Assembly (NCBI GenBank): GCA_020080175.1
Contig: JAGHQL010000016.1
Location: 62,001 to 126,000 of the forward strand
Length of the DNA: 64,000 nucleotides
Reading direction: 5' to 3'
Source: Glutinoglossum americanum
Taxonomy: Eukaryota; Ascomycota; Geoglossomycetes; Geoglossales; Geoglossaceae
Every line of letters starts with the position of its first letter. The stretch's first letter is position 1. The notes under the pieces were generated by a model that did not search any database, was not told the origin of the DNA, and saw nothing but the letters and a program-made list of their open reading frames with translations. Of the stretch, positions 47,033-56,837 are shown piece by piece. Made by a program: the position numbers and the translations under genes.

Positions 47033-48046
47033 ATGACGGACTATAAACCATTGAAGGTCCCCGAACTCAAGTCTCTCCTCCAAGAGCGTTCACTACCAGT
47101 TTCTGGCAACAAGGCCGAACTTATTGCGCGTCTCGAAGAACATGATAAGGCTAAATCTGCCGCTTCTACTACCGCACCTGCAGCGACCACCAAGGCTACG
47201 ACTGCTGCCTCTGCTGCTATCGCGCCGCCTGTTGAAGATGAGATAGATTGGGATGACGAAGGTACAACTACTGCGCCTGCTACAAAGACTTCTGGTGCAA
47301 CTTCCGCACTCACCGCAGCGGCGGTAGCTGCAGGCGGGAAGGGAAAAGTTGAGACCCCCGTAAAAGTGTCAAATGCGAAATCCGCCATAGACCCATCGAA
47401 GACGAAAGATCTAAGCGTCAAAATTCCAGAAAAGCCTAAGGAGACCGCTCCATCTACCGAGAAGAAGCGCGCTGAATCCGCCGCCAATGCGTCAACTACG
47501 GAGTCCGCATCGGAAGCGACTGCTGCGAAGAACTACGCAGCCGGTCTTGCAGCATCCAACGTCATCGAGGAGCTCGAGAAGCGCAAGCAACGAGCCATGA
47601 AGTTCGGCAAGCAAGCCGACGTCGACGAAGCCACCAAAGCCCTTGAGCGCGCAAAAAAATTCGGCGCCGCCGCCGCAGAAGATAGCAACGCCGGCGAGGG
47701 CGTCAGGGGTCTAGACTCGGCCCTACCGACACGAGAGCTACGAGGCAAGAAACGTCATGCAGAAGGAGGTGAAGAAAACGATAACAAGCGTGGGGAGAAG
47801 CGAGGACGACGTGATGGGGGAAATCAGCGTGGCAGTCGGAGACAGCAAGGTGGTGGGAGAAGAGGCGGTGCGGGTAACAATAGCGGTAGAGGAGTACCAG
47901 TACCGCCTCAACAACAGAAGGCCGGCAGCGGAAGAAAAGGCGGAGCGGGAAACAAGCTAGCAACACCGAAAGGAAAGGTCACGGATGACCCTGCCGAGAA
48001 GGCCAAAGCCGAGGCGAGGGCAAAAAAGTTCGCCGTCGCCGCATAG
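47033..48046 (+). CDS. THO1: SAP-domain RNA-binding protein, Tho1/SARNP-like
   Basis: Single exon, 337 residues. The N-terminal SAP motif (residues about 5-39: YKPLKVPELKSLLQERSL, PVSGNKAELIARLEEHD) is a DNA/RNA-binding helix-turn-helix. A long Ala/Thr-rich disordered stretch follows. The second half carries the family-typical helical segment ending in RA-K-FG: KQRAMKFGKQADVDEATKA and LERAKKFG, repeated in shorter form at the C-terminus (AEARAKKFAVAA). Between them lies an Arg/Gly-rich RNA-binding patch (RGEKRGRRDGG, GGGRRGGAGNNSGRG). Yeast Tho1 and human SARNP/CIP29 load onto nascent mRNPs and cooperate with the TREX export machinery and the Sub2/UAP56 helicase; the same nuclear role is inferred here. 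The start is chosen because the SAP domain begins almost at once. Confidence 0.88.
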   Translation: MTDYKPLKVPELKSLLQERSLPVSGNKAELIARLEEHDKAKSAASTTAPAATTKATTAASAAIAPPVEDEIDWDDEGTTTAPATKTSGATSALTAAAVAAGGKGKVETPVKVSNAKSAIDPSKTKDLSVKIPEKPKETAPSTEKKRAESAANASTTESASEATAAKNYAAGLAASNVIEELEKRKQRAMKFGKQADVDEATKALERAKKFGAAAAEDSNAGEGVRGLDSALPTRELRGKKRHAEGGEENDNKRGEKRGRRDGGNQRGSRRQQGGGRRGGAGNNSGRGVPVPPQQQKAGSGRKGGAGNKLATPKGKVTDDPAEKAKAEARAKKFAVAA

Positions 48047-48872
48047 GATAAATCTACCATGTCCCCGTTCAAACATACCCCTCCCATCTTTGGTTGTTTT
48101 CAGTCACGCCACAAAGCGACGGATGCTACGGTATTTCCTGATTTTCCTGGGTTCTCCTTTCCAACATCAACTTCTCTCGCAAGTTCTCACCCTCAACTTT
48201 ACGTGTATGTACACTAGCCTCTACTACCGCCTTTTCTTCACCGTTTCGCTCTCATATCATGATACCTCCATGGACGGAAAACGCACGGCATGCAGGGCGG
48301 GGCAAAGCGGGCCAAAGCGGGCCAAAGGGAGATTTTACTGTTTTTCATCTTTTCTTGGGGTCTCCAAAGGAGAGCGATGAGATCTGGACTTTCCTTAGTT
48401 AATGCCAATCAATCAAAAGTGAAAGGCCTCGGACAAGACGGCGATGAAGGAAACCCTTTCGAGTTTTCTAGTGCGCGGTATTCATAAGACGCTGGTGTTG
48501 GCGCTGGCGCCCTATCACACCCTCGGGCAAAGGGTACCCAAAACAGCGATACGATCTCTACAACGTCAAGCTTCTAAAATAGTGTCTAGAAACCTAGTAA
48601 ACGATATAGCACCACACGGGAGCGAGATATGGAAACGATTTGGTGTTCTTTTAATTCTCTATTGTGGACAATGTCAGATTTTCTCTCGGAAACATCCTGA
48701 TCCAATTCTGAAAGGGCCTCCACAATCAAAAGCAGAAAGATGACGAACGCCAAAAGCCACGGGGTCCTTCAAAAGAGATGCATAAACATGCTGGGCATAA
48801 ATCAAAGAGAATGGCCTTTTCCCGGCATAGCGCTATGACGATGAGTTGTTAGTACTACGCGCAACTCGGTGC
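48047..48872. other. Convergent gap (SAP protein / PARP)
   Basis: About 830 nt between two 3' ends. No gene is supported. A short run of gggcaaagc/gggccaaag tandem units is visible near 48300-48328; otherwise nothing was seen. Confidence 0.5.
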
Positions 48873-51800
48873 TTAGTGGCCCCGCCTTATCTCCACCCTG
48901 AATAGATAGCGTAGCTTCAGCTGGGATATAGAGTATACGATGTACTTCTAGCTATTAGTATGAGGGTTCCGTACGCTGTGGGGGCTTTATACCTCGTTGT
49001 ATTGCAGCCAAGCTGCCGCGTACCTAGTACTTCCTGGGGGGGTAGAAGTGTCCGGCTGCGCACCCAAGTTAATATCTACGTACTAGGGTGGTATTTCGAA
49101 CGTCATAATTCTTACCATCATGACTCCTTTAAGATCCGGATTCACACAAGATGCGTCCTTCCATGCCGCAGGACCAGTTAATCCCTTTCCCCAAGTTGCA
49201 ATCATACCCTTAGCCTGTGCCAAATCGCCAGCATGGTAATCGCTATTAGTTAGCTCCAGCATTGGCTTACCCAGTTCTGCTTCGCAGAGTAAAAGCAGAG
49301 CGTGGTTTCCACTCAGCTCGGGATAACAGTATCCGGCTGACTTGGAGGATATGTCTGCTAGATACACACCCTTACCGAACATGTAGCCACTAACCGGAGC
49401 TTCCGGAGGTGCAATACGGAGCCCCTGCGAGAGGATGCCGCCGAAGTTCGTGCAGCGCGAACCATGCCAGAGGAGACGGCGATCAGAAGTCTTGGATTTG
49501 GCGAAAGGAGACTTATCGAATCGATCGAACTCGCCGTGACGTTCGATCCGGAAGATATCCTGGATCTTGAGGCGTGAGCTGAAATTGAGACTAGTTAGTG
49601 GATAGGAAACACCATCCCCCGTCAGGATTTCATACTGGTGTGTGTGACCGTGAGATTTGATCAGATATTCTTCGAGCTCCTTGAACTCGACAGACCCAGC
49701 CTCCACTAACACCACCACCATCAGCCCCATCTAACATTCAATATGAGGGTGACTGATCGTACTCACATGGAGTCATTTCTTGCATGCCAAGTCCATGATA
49801 CTGTTTATCAAGCGGATGAATGGGATTACCGGCTTCACCAGTGTGGCCTTTAGCTACTTTCATGATTTCATTCGCTATCTAGTAAGCGTTAGTCGTAGTC
49901 TTGAAACATATAGTATGACAATTTGGAAGACATACCTCCATATCCGCAAGACTCTCGAGTAACTCAATTTCTCTTTTCATCATGGCTTCTGTATTAATTA
50001 CTGGCGGCCGCAGGCGCCCAAACGAGTGTGGAATGACGCTATAGTATTGGTTCGTAAAGTGCTGAATAGCCTGCACAAAGTATTAGTGCATCCATTAGCG
50101 CGAAGACTACTTTGAAAAAAGAAAGGATCCCACCTCTGGAGGAGACATTGTGTGTTTGCTCGCGGCAACACTAGGATCCGACAACACTTCAGCGAGATTC
50201 TTCAACATCTGAAATCCATTTTCGAGTGTTCTCTTGCTAAGTTTTCCCAGAGGTAGCTTGTTGGCGTCATATTCCATCGAAGCCATGGTATTCGCGAAGT
50301 AGCTTTGATTGAAGATGAGCTGCATCAACCTCTGCACGGGCTGCGGAAGTGCGCTCTTGACCTCAGGTAATTTCTCCTTCTCAACCTTTTTTAGAGGTTT
50401 CGAGCTACTGGCGCCACCAACAACATCCTCGTCGTCATCACTCTCCTCATAGTTCTTTTCGATGAAGGTGTATTTGTTCGCTTTCGCCGGATCCAGGCGA
50501 TTGGCCCATTGGTGCCCAGATTTATCTTTAAATTTCTTCTCAAATTGCATCATGGCAATCTCTAAGGTTCCGCCCCCGAGAAGCGCTGTCTGCCCATGTT
50601 CGCCAACCCGGCCCCAACGCGTCCATGTGCGGTAGTCCTTTGGGTTGCTGGTAGAAACGAGGAGCTGCAAAAGGGGTGAGGTGAAATTGCTATAACAGCA
50701 GCACATGTCGGGAAAGCAATACATACCTGGACCCTATAAAACTTGTTGTTGTTGTTCGAAACGTTGGTTTGGTTGAGTGCAGCATCATATATTATTCCAT
50801 CCGGATCAATATATACCTCGTGGGTACCTAAGGAGAATAAAGGGTTAGATTGCTAGGAGGGTAAACGAGTGGAATCAGCAGCCTACCGAAAAGATGGCAC
50901 CCCTCGTCAACTGGTATAGATAGTGAAGTCGATTTCGCCTTTTGTCCATCTTTGAACTTCTTCGCTGCTGGTTCATTATCCTCCGCCGCACCATCGGCAG
51001 AGTTATCACTGACGGGTGTGGCAGCTTTTCGAGTGCGCTTCCTTCCCTTTGAGGAAGTTTTATTCGTGATGTCGATTTTGTCGTCCACCTTTGCCACGCT
51101 ACTGCTGGCGTTTGCGGTGGCATCCCGGGTTTTCGGGTTGGTATTCGAGTCTACCCCTGTACTCTTCGGAGGAACACCGACTCCCTGGCGGCTAACGGAG
51201 GCTTTTGAGGCACCCAGAGCATAAGATGCCTCAGATTCCAGCTGCTTATTCTGGACGGACTCCAAAAGCCAGTCCAGACTTACAACCTTGAGATCTGGGA
51301 TATCTTGTGCTTGTTTGTCTATATGTCAAACAAATGAATTCAAAAATCAGCCAAGCGTAAGCAAAAGTAGCTCATTTGAGATTCAGACTCATGTCTGATT
51401 GGCTTCTAGCCTTAAGGGGTCTGTGATACAATAGGCAAGATGAATAGTGATTGGTAACCAGTGCCAAAAGAAACAGTTAGGGGGGTATAGATCGATCGGG
51501 GAAACATGGCTAGAAAAGAAATCAGGACAGAGGCGGTCTATCCTCGATAGAAATTACCAATTCCCCCTGACTCGGTACCATAGGTAAACATATCAAGACC
51601 GTATGAGTTAAGTGTGACCGATATATATGAAGCTAAGACGTACTTTTGATGCTGGGTTTTTCAAAATCTGCTTGACTTGTCACAAGGTGAGTACAATCCT
51701 CATCAACCTTGGAGCTGATTCTCCCCCCATTGCCTAGAACAATGGCACCGAGACTAGCTATAATGTTGAGCTTGTCAGTGAGGTCGCTGAGAATGAGCTC

Positions 51801-51878
51801 GGAGGGTCGTCACATGTCACCTTGCTTGTATCCTGGAAAGGTACCACTAAATGATATAGTTTGGCCTGCGAAGACCAT
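48873..51878 (-). CDS. Poly(ADP-ribose) polymerase (BRCT-WGR-regulatory-catalytic)
   Basis: Nuclear enzyme that transfers ADP-ribose from NAD+ to proteins, usually in response to DNA breaks. Eleven exons on the minus strand (plus coordinates, 3' to 5'): 48873..48944, 48993..49055, 49116..49578, 49636..49705, 49767..49878, 49936..50070, 50134..50664, 50727..50827, 50887..51318, 51644..51786, 51826..51878; 724 residues, phases consistent. BRCT: about 4-90 (FSGTFPGY, LGAIVLGNGG, THLVTSQADFEKPS, VVSLDWLLESVQ). A Lys-rich linker with a probable nuclear signal (SSKGRKRTRK) follows. WGR: about 210-320 (YRTWTRWGRVGEHGQ). Helical regulatory domain: about 345-490. Catalytic domain: LLWHGSR (His564), YMFGKGVYLADISSKSAGYC (Tyr598) and QYNEYIVY (Glu701) form the H-Y-E triad of active polymerases, with the PARP1 His-Tyr spacing of 34 kept. 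Intron 51787..51825 is only 39 nt and uses GC-AG; see findings. The intron 51319..51643 is long (325 nt). Confidence 0.93.
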
Positions 51879-52814
51879 TTTGAAGTGGATCACCCAAAAG
51901 ACTTGTCCCTGAGGGTTGTTTAAGAGTGGAGGTTGGTGGCAGAGAAAGTATGTTTTGATGTCACTCGGCCTTGCTGGCGGATAAATAGGTGTGGAGAAAT
52001 ATTAAGAACACAGTAACTCGAGGATCGAAGCTGCGTTTGAGCTGGAGCCCCAGAATATAGAAGTGAGGAGCCACCGTAAACTGACCGTTAAGAGGTAGGG
52101 GAATATGATTCGGAGATGAGTCAAAAATAAGAGGATGCTAGGGTCTGAAATTATCGCGTCCAATGGTGTAAATCCAGGCTGCAACAGTGGAAACGAAACG
52201 TATGGAGGTTTATGCGGATGGACATATTAAGGCATGTTACGGCCGGTATACAAGGGAGTATTAGTTAATAAGAAGGTGGTGTATCCCCCTTGAGAGCTCG
52301 GTCACTACAATAACCTTTTGGGTCGTACAGAAGTTTGTTGTTCTTGTCTAAGCGAAAGAGCCAACCCAAAACAACAAATATTCCTCTTTGACCATGCATC
52401 TTGGCAAGATTTTCTATGGATCCACTTCGGGCCAGTTGCCGGGGGTGACTTCATTCAATCGCCCAAATCGCCTTTAAAAATTCTTGGAGCACTGGCACCT
52501 CTTTGAATTTTAACCCTTCACAAAATGTTAACCCAGTGCTGAGAATATCAAATGATTCGTCATTCATTTACTACCAACGAGGGTAACATTCGCGCTGCAT
52601 TTGCCATGAGATAAGAGTTGAAAGGAAAAATAGAATTAGACCTAGGAATACCATCACAGATCTACCCAACCAGATATGAATCGCAACATACCGCCCTATT
52701 TCGTCCTATTCCAATTCCCGTTCTTCGATGCAGTCAACCCAGCTCGTGGTGGGGGTTCCTCCAGTAGTGGTGTTTTGCGGTTGACCAAGGCCGAAATCTT
52801 CCCCGGACATGTTA
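51879..52814. other. Gap: PARP promoter / DUF8035 gene 3' flank
   Basis: About 940 nt on the upstream side of PARP. No gene or repeat could be supported; the PARP promoter should lie in the left part. Confidence 0.5.
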
Positions 52815-54196
52815 TCAATAATATCTGCGGGGCCTCGCATAGATAACCTCGCGATCGCGTTCAATAATGCGTTCATCGGACTCAAATGGCCTCCTCCTCT
52901 CCCTCTCCCACTCAATCTCACGGATGCGTTCATGACGTTCGCGGCGCATATCTTCAGACAACTCTACAAGCTCAAGAACGTGTTCCTGCATGCAAGGTTT
53001 AGTTAGCTATGTATCTAATGCATCGGCAAGGTGAAAGATGAAAGGGTTAGTCTCACGTATCTCAAATATTCAATCACATAGAAGAAGAACTCTGTTTCCT
53101 CGTACTCGTAGCCGAGTTCCTCCAGGGCTTCTCTGACCACCAAGTCTTTCGTGATCTCTGTCCATACATCTCCGGAGCCAGACCTACCGCCATAGTACCT
53201 TCGTCCCGAGCGGTCTTCATACGTCTCCCCAGGAGCGATGAATTTCGATCTGCGCACGCCGTTATACCGCTGCCAAGTGACCTCCTGGGAAGCACCTCCA
53301 ACCCCATCCATCCGAACTCGCTGCGTGCCAGGTGGCACATCAACGATGGTCCAATCTCTTGTCACACCGTTCAGTCCTTCGCCTAGGTATCTACGGTCCT
53401 GGGCGCGCCGGTTATAGAAATCGGCTTCAGAAGTAAGGTCGAGCTCTGAGCGGGACAAACCGCGGCCGCCACCAACGGAGCGGCGGCGGCGGAGGCGCTC
53501 TTCACGGCGCCGACGACGGCCAGACTCCCTTTCAAAAATAATATCGTCGTCGTAGACTTCTCTACCTCCATGGCTATTGACAAAAACAGGTTAGCCCTGT
53601 AAAAGCTCACACGATCAGGGAGAATTATGGGAAAGGAGGACTTGGAGGGAAATCGGGGAGACGGCTTACCGTCTACGTATTTCGATCTCTTCGAAGCTAC
53701 GACGTGGAGGGGCTCGTTCGACTCCTAGGACATTAGAAAAATTTCAGCGAAGATTTATCGCCATGCAGTGGGTAACCTTCCCGAGATCGTCGATGGTAGA
53801 AATCCACCGGAGTCCATAGGTGACCAACGTGTAGATACCGATAACAAGAGAATACAGAGATGAACTCGACTGCAGTATATACATGGACGTTCACCGAAAT
53901 AATGTCCGTCACCACCAAAATCAGAGGCTAAAGAAACATCTCCACTTACCATGGTCGATATGGCGATGGTGGGTCACAATCTCGCGATGCACCGATGGCT
54001 CCTCGATGATCGGATCCCGCTCCCTAGTAGTCACTATCAATGGTCCTGCAGAGGATCTCCCATAGTCCTCGCGCAAAAATTCGGGACCGCTCCGAGTTCT
54101 ATAGATCGTATCGACCTCGTCGATAGAGCCATCGCGGTAGATGTCACGTTCGCGCTCTTCGACGAAACCTTCAGAAGGAGCATATCGTCGAGACAT
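52815..54196 (-). CDS. DUF8035-type charged protein
   Basis: Uncharacterised protein family of filamentous ascomycetes; no function is assigned. Exons on the minus strand (plus coordinates): 52815..52985, 53057..53573, 53670..53724, 53950..54196; 329 residues. The N-terminal third is Arg/Glu-rich (MSRRYAPSEGFVEERERD) and includes an Arg/Glu block (FERESGRRRRREERLRRRR). The conserved core includes TSEADFYNRRAQDRRYLGE, RDWTIVDVPPGTQRVRMDG, VTWQRYNGVRRSKFI and VWTEITKDLVVREALEELGY, followed by YEYEETEFFFYVIEYLRY. The last exon adds EHVLELVELSEDMRRERHER and ends in REVIYARPRRYY. The YLRY-EHVLELVELSED join matches what I remember of homologues, which supports the last intron. Intron 53725..53949 (225 nt) is the longest and least certain. 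No signal peptide or membrane span is seen; a soluble coiled-coil protein is likely. Confidence 0.78.
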
Positions 54197-55430
54197 GATG
54201 GGGGGCGTTTGAGATAAAGTGACTGAGTGAGCGAGCGTCTCAATATTCTGTGGTATCTCTGAGAATTATGTCACAGTTGTCGTTCTCTGGTGGGGCGAGT
54301 TTCTTCTATATATTTGCGATCGAAGGGGAGGTTGATGGTTGTTGAATGAATAATCACGGAGTAATTGTAATGCTAGAAGAGGGGGCTGATTTCATTTCCA
54401 GCCCCGCTATGGGCAGGTGTATGCTGGCTGCAACGTGTGGCATATTTCCCCGGGACCCACCCAAAACTTGCTTGGTTCGTCGGTGGAATTTTCTGCGGCT
54501 GACGCAAGTCTGCAGGGGGAGCTCCTATCATGCCTCAACGAAAGGCCGTCACAAAGCAGCCGAGTCTCATACCTGTCCAACAGTTGATCGAGGCACTGTC
54601 GAGCTGACAAAGTTGAGCATGACCAGGCAGTCAGTCACAAACATATCTCCCGTCGCCCATGCCTCACGAAACAGGCACGGCGTAACCTGGTGCAAAAATA
54701 CACGCTACGCTCTGTATCTACGATACATGAGTTACTCTGCCTTGCCGCCTAACTCCGACGATGATGCATAATATGTATGAGATCACCGCTTATGCAGGAC
54801 AGAGTTTATGCTCAGTTATATGCATCGGCGGTGGCGCGTATTGACACATCAGAGCGAGTAAAAGTAAAAGTGGAATAAAAGTGGCAAAAGGGCGGAGCTG
54901 GATAGCTTAGTAGAAAAGGCGTGGAAGACAAGGTTGTCGAGCGGCCCCCAGTGTCGAAATCCGTATCCGTCGGTTCGCAAGCTAGTGGTCCAGGCCACGA
55001 TCAACCTAGACAACACAATACAAGCCACTCTTCTTGTAACCCGAGCAATATATTCGACGCACCGTTGCCCTCTCCTTCTTAGCCATAAAGTCCGTCTGTG
55101 CACTACCGGGCATGAACCACGGTGTTTCCATTGACCATGGAGGTAAGTTCCCTCGCTTATCTACATTGCTTGTGCGAAGCTCTTGTGCATGTATGTACTG
55201 TATGGATTATGCACTCGACACCAATTACCAGCTGCTTTCACTTGTAAAAAGCTCAACTACATGCATCCCTGGTGCGTCACATGTATTTAGGCACTGCTCA
55301 GAGGCTCACCGACACCTGCTGCTTAACCGTCACAAGTTTTGTTGTGGCTGTGCTTGTGAGCGAAGGAGCGGTCAATCATTCGAGTAAATGAGACATCGGA
55401 CAGACGCGTGTATGTTGTAAAATTCATACC
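54197..55430. other. Divergent promoter gap
   Basis: About 1.2 kb between two outward-facing gene starts. No gene supported. A tRNA-like patch near 54920-54980 was examined and rejected. Confidence 0.5.
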
Positions 55431-56837
55431 ATGCCTGAACTCAGCCTCTTCATCGTCACCTTTAACTGCGCCTGCAACCTCATTCAACCTAAGCTTTTCG
55501 CATCTCATCTGCTCGGAGCACTGCCCCCGGTCACATCTCGGGCTAGCGACAACGGCGGCTCTTTGCCTGACATACTTGTCCTGTCCCTGCAAGAGGTCGC
55601 GCCCTTACCATTATCGTTCTTGGGCGGGAGATTCCTAGCTCCGTACCTCAACAACTTCCACCACGCGGTGCAACTAGCCTCAGCAGCTGGGCAGGGCGAT
55701 GGCAGTAGGGGGGGGCATTATTCCGCCATCATTTCCAGGAATGTTGGCTCGACAGCCATCATGGTGTTTGCGAGGCAAGGGTGCGCAGACGCAGTGAAGT
55801 GGATTGATGTGGCTGGAGTGGGTACAGGACTGTGGGCAATGGGCAACAAAGGAGCTGTGGGAGCTCGGCTGGGTTTGTCGAGTCTAACCGGCCGGATCCG
55901 ACACGATGAAGCTGACTTGGTGGAGGTGACGTTTGTGGCTGCACATCTGGCGCCATCTGAGAGAGGCTGCCAGAGGAGAAACGAAGATTGGGAGTCTATT
56001 GCAAGGCGACTTGTGTTCGCTCCGGTCGAGGCATCGCCACTTCGTTCATTAGTCAATACACGCAGAAGCTCGTCGTCAAGGTCTGACGGAGAACAAGATC
56101 CTTTGCTGCCTGGCGGGTCAGAGAGCGATGCGGCAGTGTCCCAAGGGATATACCGGCCAACATCATACCTGTTCCTTGCTGGCGATCTAAACTATCGCAC
56201 CAATGGGTCTTCTCCCGCACCGAATGCCTACCGGATGTATCCGCAGCCGACGCATGACATAGCGGACCCTCGCCATCATATTCACCTCCTGCAGGGCGAC
56301 CAATTGGCCCGGGAACTGCAGGCAGGGAGGACATGCCATGGTCTAAAGGAACTACCTATCGACTTCCCTCCAACGTATAAGTATTTGAGCAAGCCCCCGC
56401 AGCAATCAGGCGATCACCAAGGCGTCTGGAATTGGGAGAGGTACCGGTGGCCTAGCTGGTGCGATCGTATTCTCTTCTTGGATATACCTCCGTGGTCTTC
56501 CGCTGACAGAAGGGGCCTGCGGTTTCATGAGTATACCACATTGCCAATTACGCCAACGTCAGACCATCGCCCCGTCGCACTATCCCTCTCTATTCCGTTG
56601 GAACCCATTCCTCAGCCTTCCGAGGATGTCGTTGAAGAGGGTAGCGATCCTCGTCTGAATCCTCCCTTTTCCTTGGATCCGGCATGGAGGGAGAAGCGGG
56701 TTTGGGCGCGAAGGCGGGAAGTCGCTGTGGGGCTGGTGGCATATTTGGTGTTGACATGGGAGGGCAATGGTATCTTACTTGCTTTAATTGTTGGGTGCGC
56801 CGGGGGCTGGTGGGTTGCTCGGGGGCTGCTGCCATGA
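55431..56837 (+). CDS. Inositol polyphosphate 5-phosphatase, INP54-like, with C-terminal membrane tail
   Basis: Removes the 5-phosphate of PtdIns(4,5)P2 or related inositides. Single exon, 468 residues. The endonuclease/exonuclease/phosphatase fold is complete: the N-terminal LFIVTFNCACNL with the conserved Asn, metal-binding Glu55 in LSLQEVAPL, MGNKGAVGARL, VAAHLAPSERGCQRRNEDW, the catalytic FLAGDLNYR, FPPTYKYL, WPSWCDRILF and the final SDHRPVALSL. Residues about 430-466 are hydrophobic (VAVGLVAYLVL, then ILLALIVGCAGGWWVARG), directly after a basic stretch (REKRVWARRREV), which fits a tail anchor in the ER, as in yeast Inp54. The start is chosen at the first Met of the fold; a little upstream frame exists but without similarity. 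Good agreement of all catalytic motifs suggests an active enzyme. Confidence 0.92.
   Translation: MPELSLFIVTFNCACNLIQPKLFASHLLGALPPVTSRASDNGGSLPDILVLSLQEVAPLPLSFLGGRFLAPYLNNFHHAVQLASAAGQGDGSRGGHYSAIISRNVGSTAIMVFARQGCADAVKWIDVAGVGTGLWAMGNKGAVGARLGLSSLTGRIRHDEADLVEVTFVAAHLAPSERGCQRRNEDWESIARRLVFAPVEASPLRSLVNTRRSSSSRSDGEQDPLLPGGSESDAAVSQGIYRPTSYLFLAGDLNYRTNGSSPAPNAYRMYPQPTHDIADPRHHIHLLQGDQLARELQAGRTCHGLKELPIDFPPTYKYLSKPPQQSGDHQGVWNWERYRWPSWCDRILFLDIPPWSSADRRGLRFHEYTTLPITPTSDHRPVALSLSIPLEPIPQPSEDVVEEGSDPRLNPPFSLDPAWREKRVWARRREVAVGLVAYLVLTWEGNGILLALIVGCAGGWWVARGLLP

Noticed and set aside
54920-54985. tRNA-like patch with an A-box-like GTTGTCGAGCGG and GGTTCGCAAGC
   Set aside because: The acceptor arms do not pair, the T-loop consensus is broken and no anticodon arm could be drawn.
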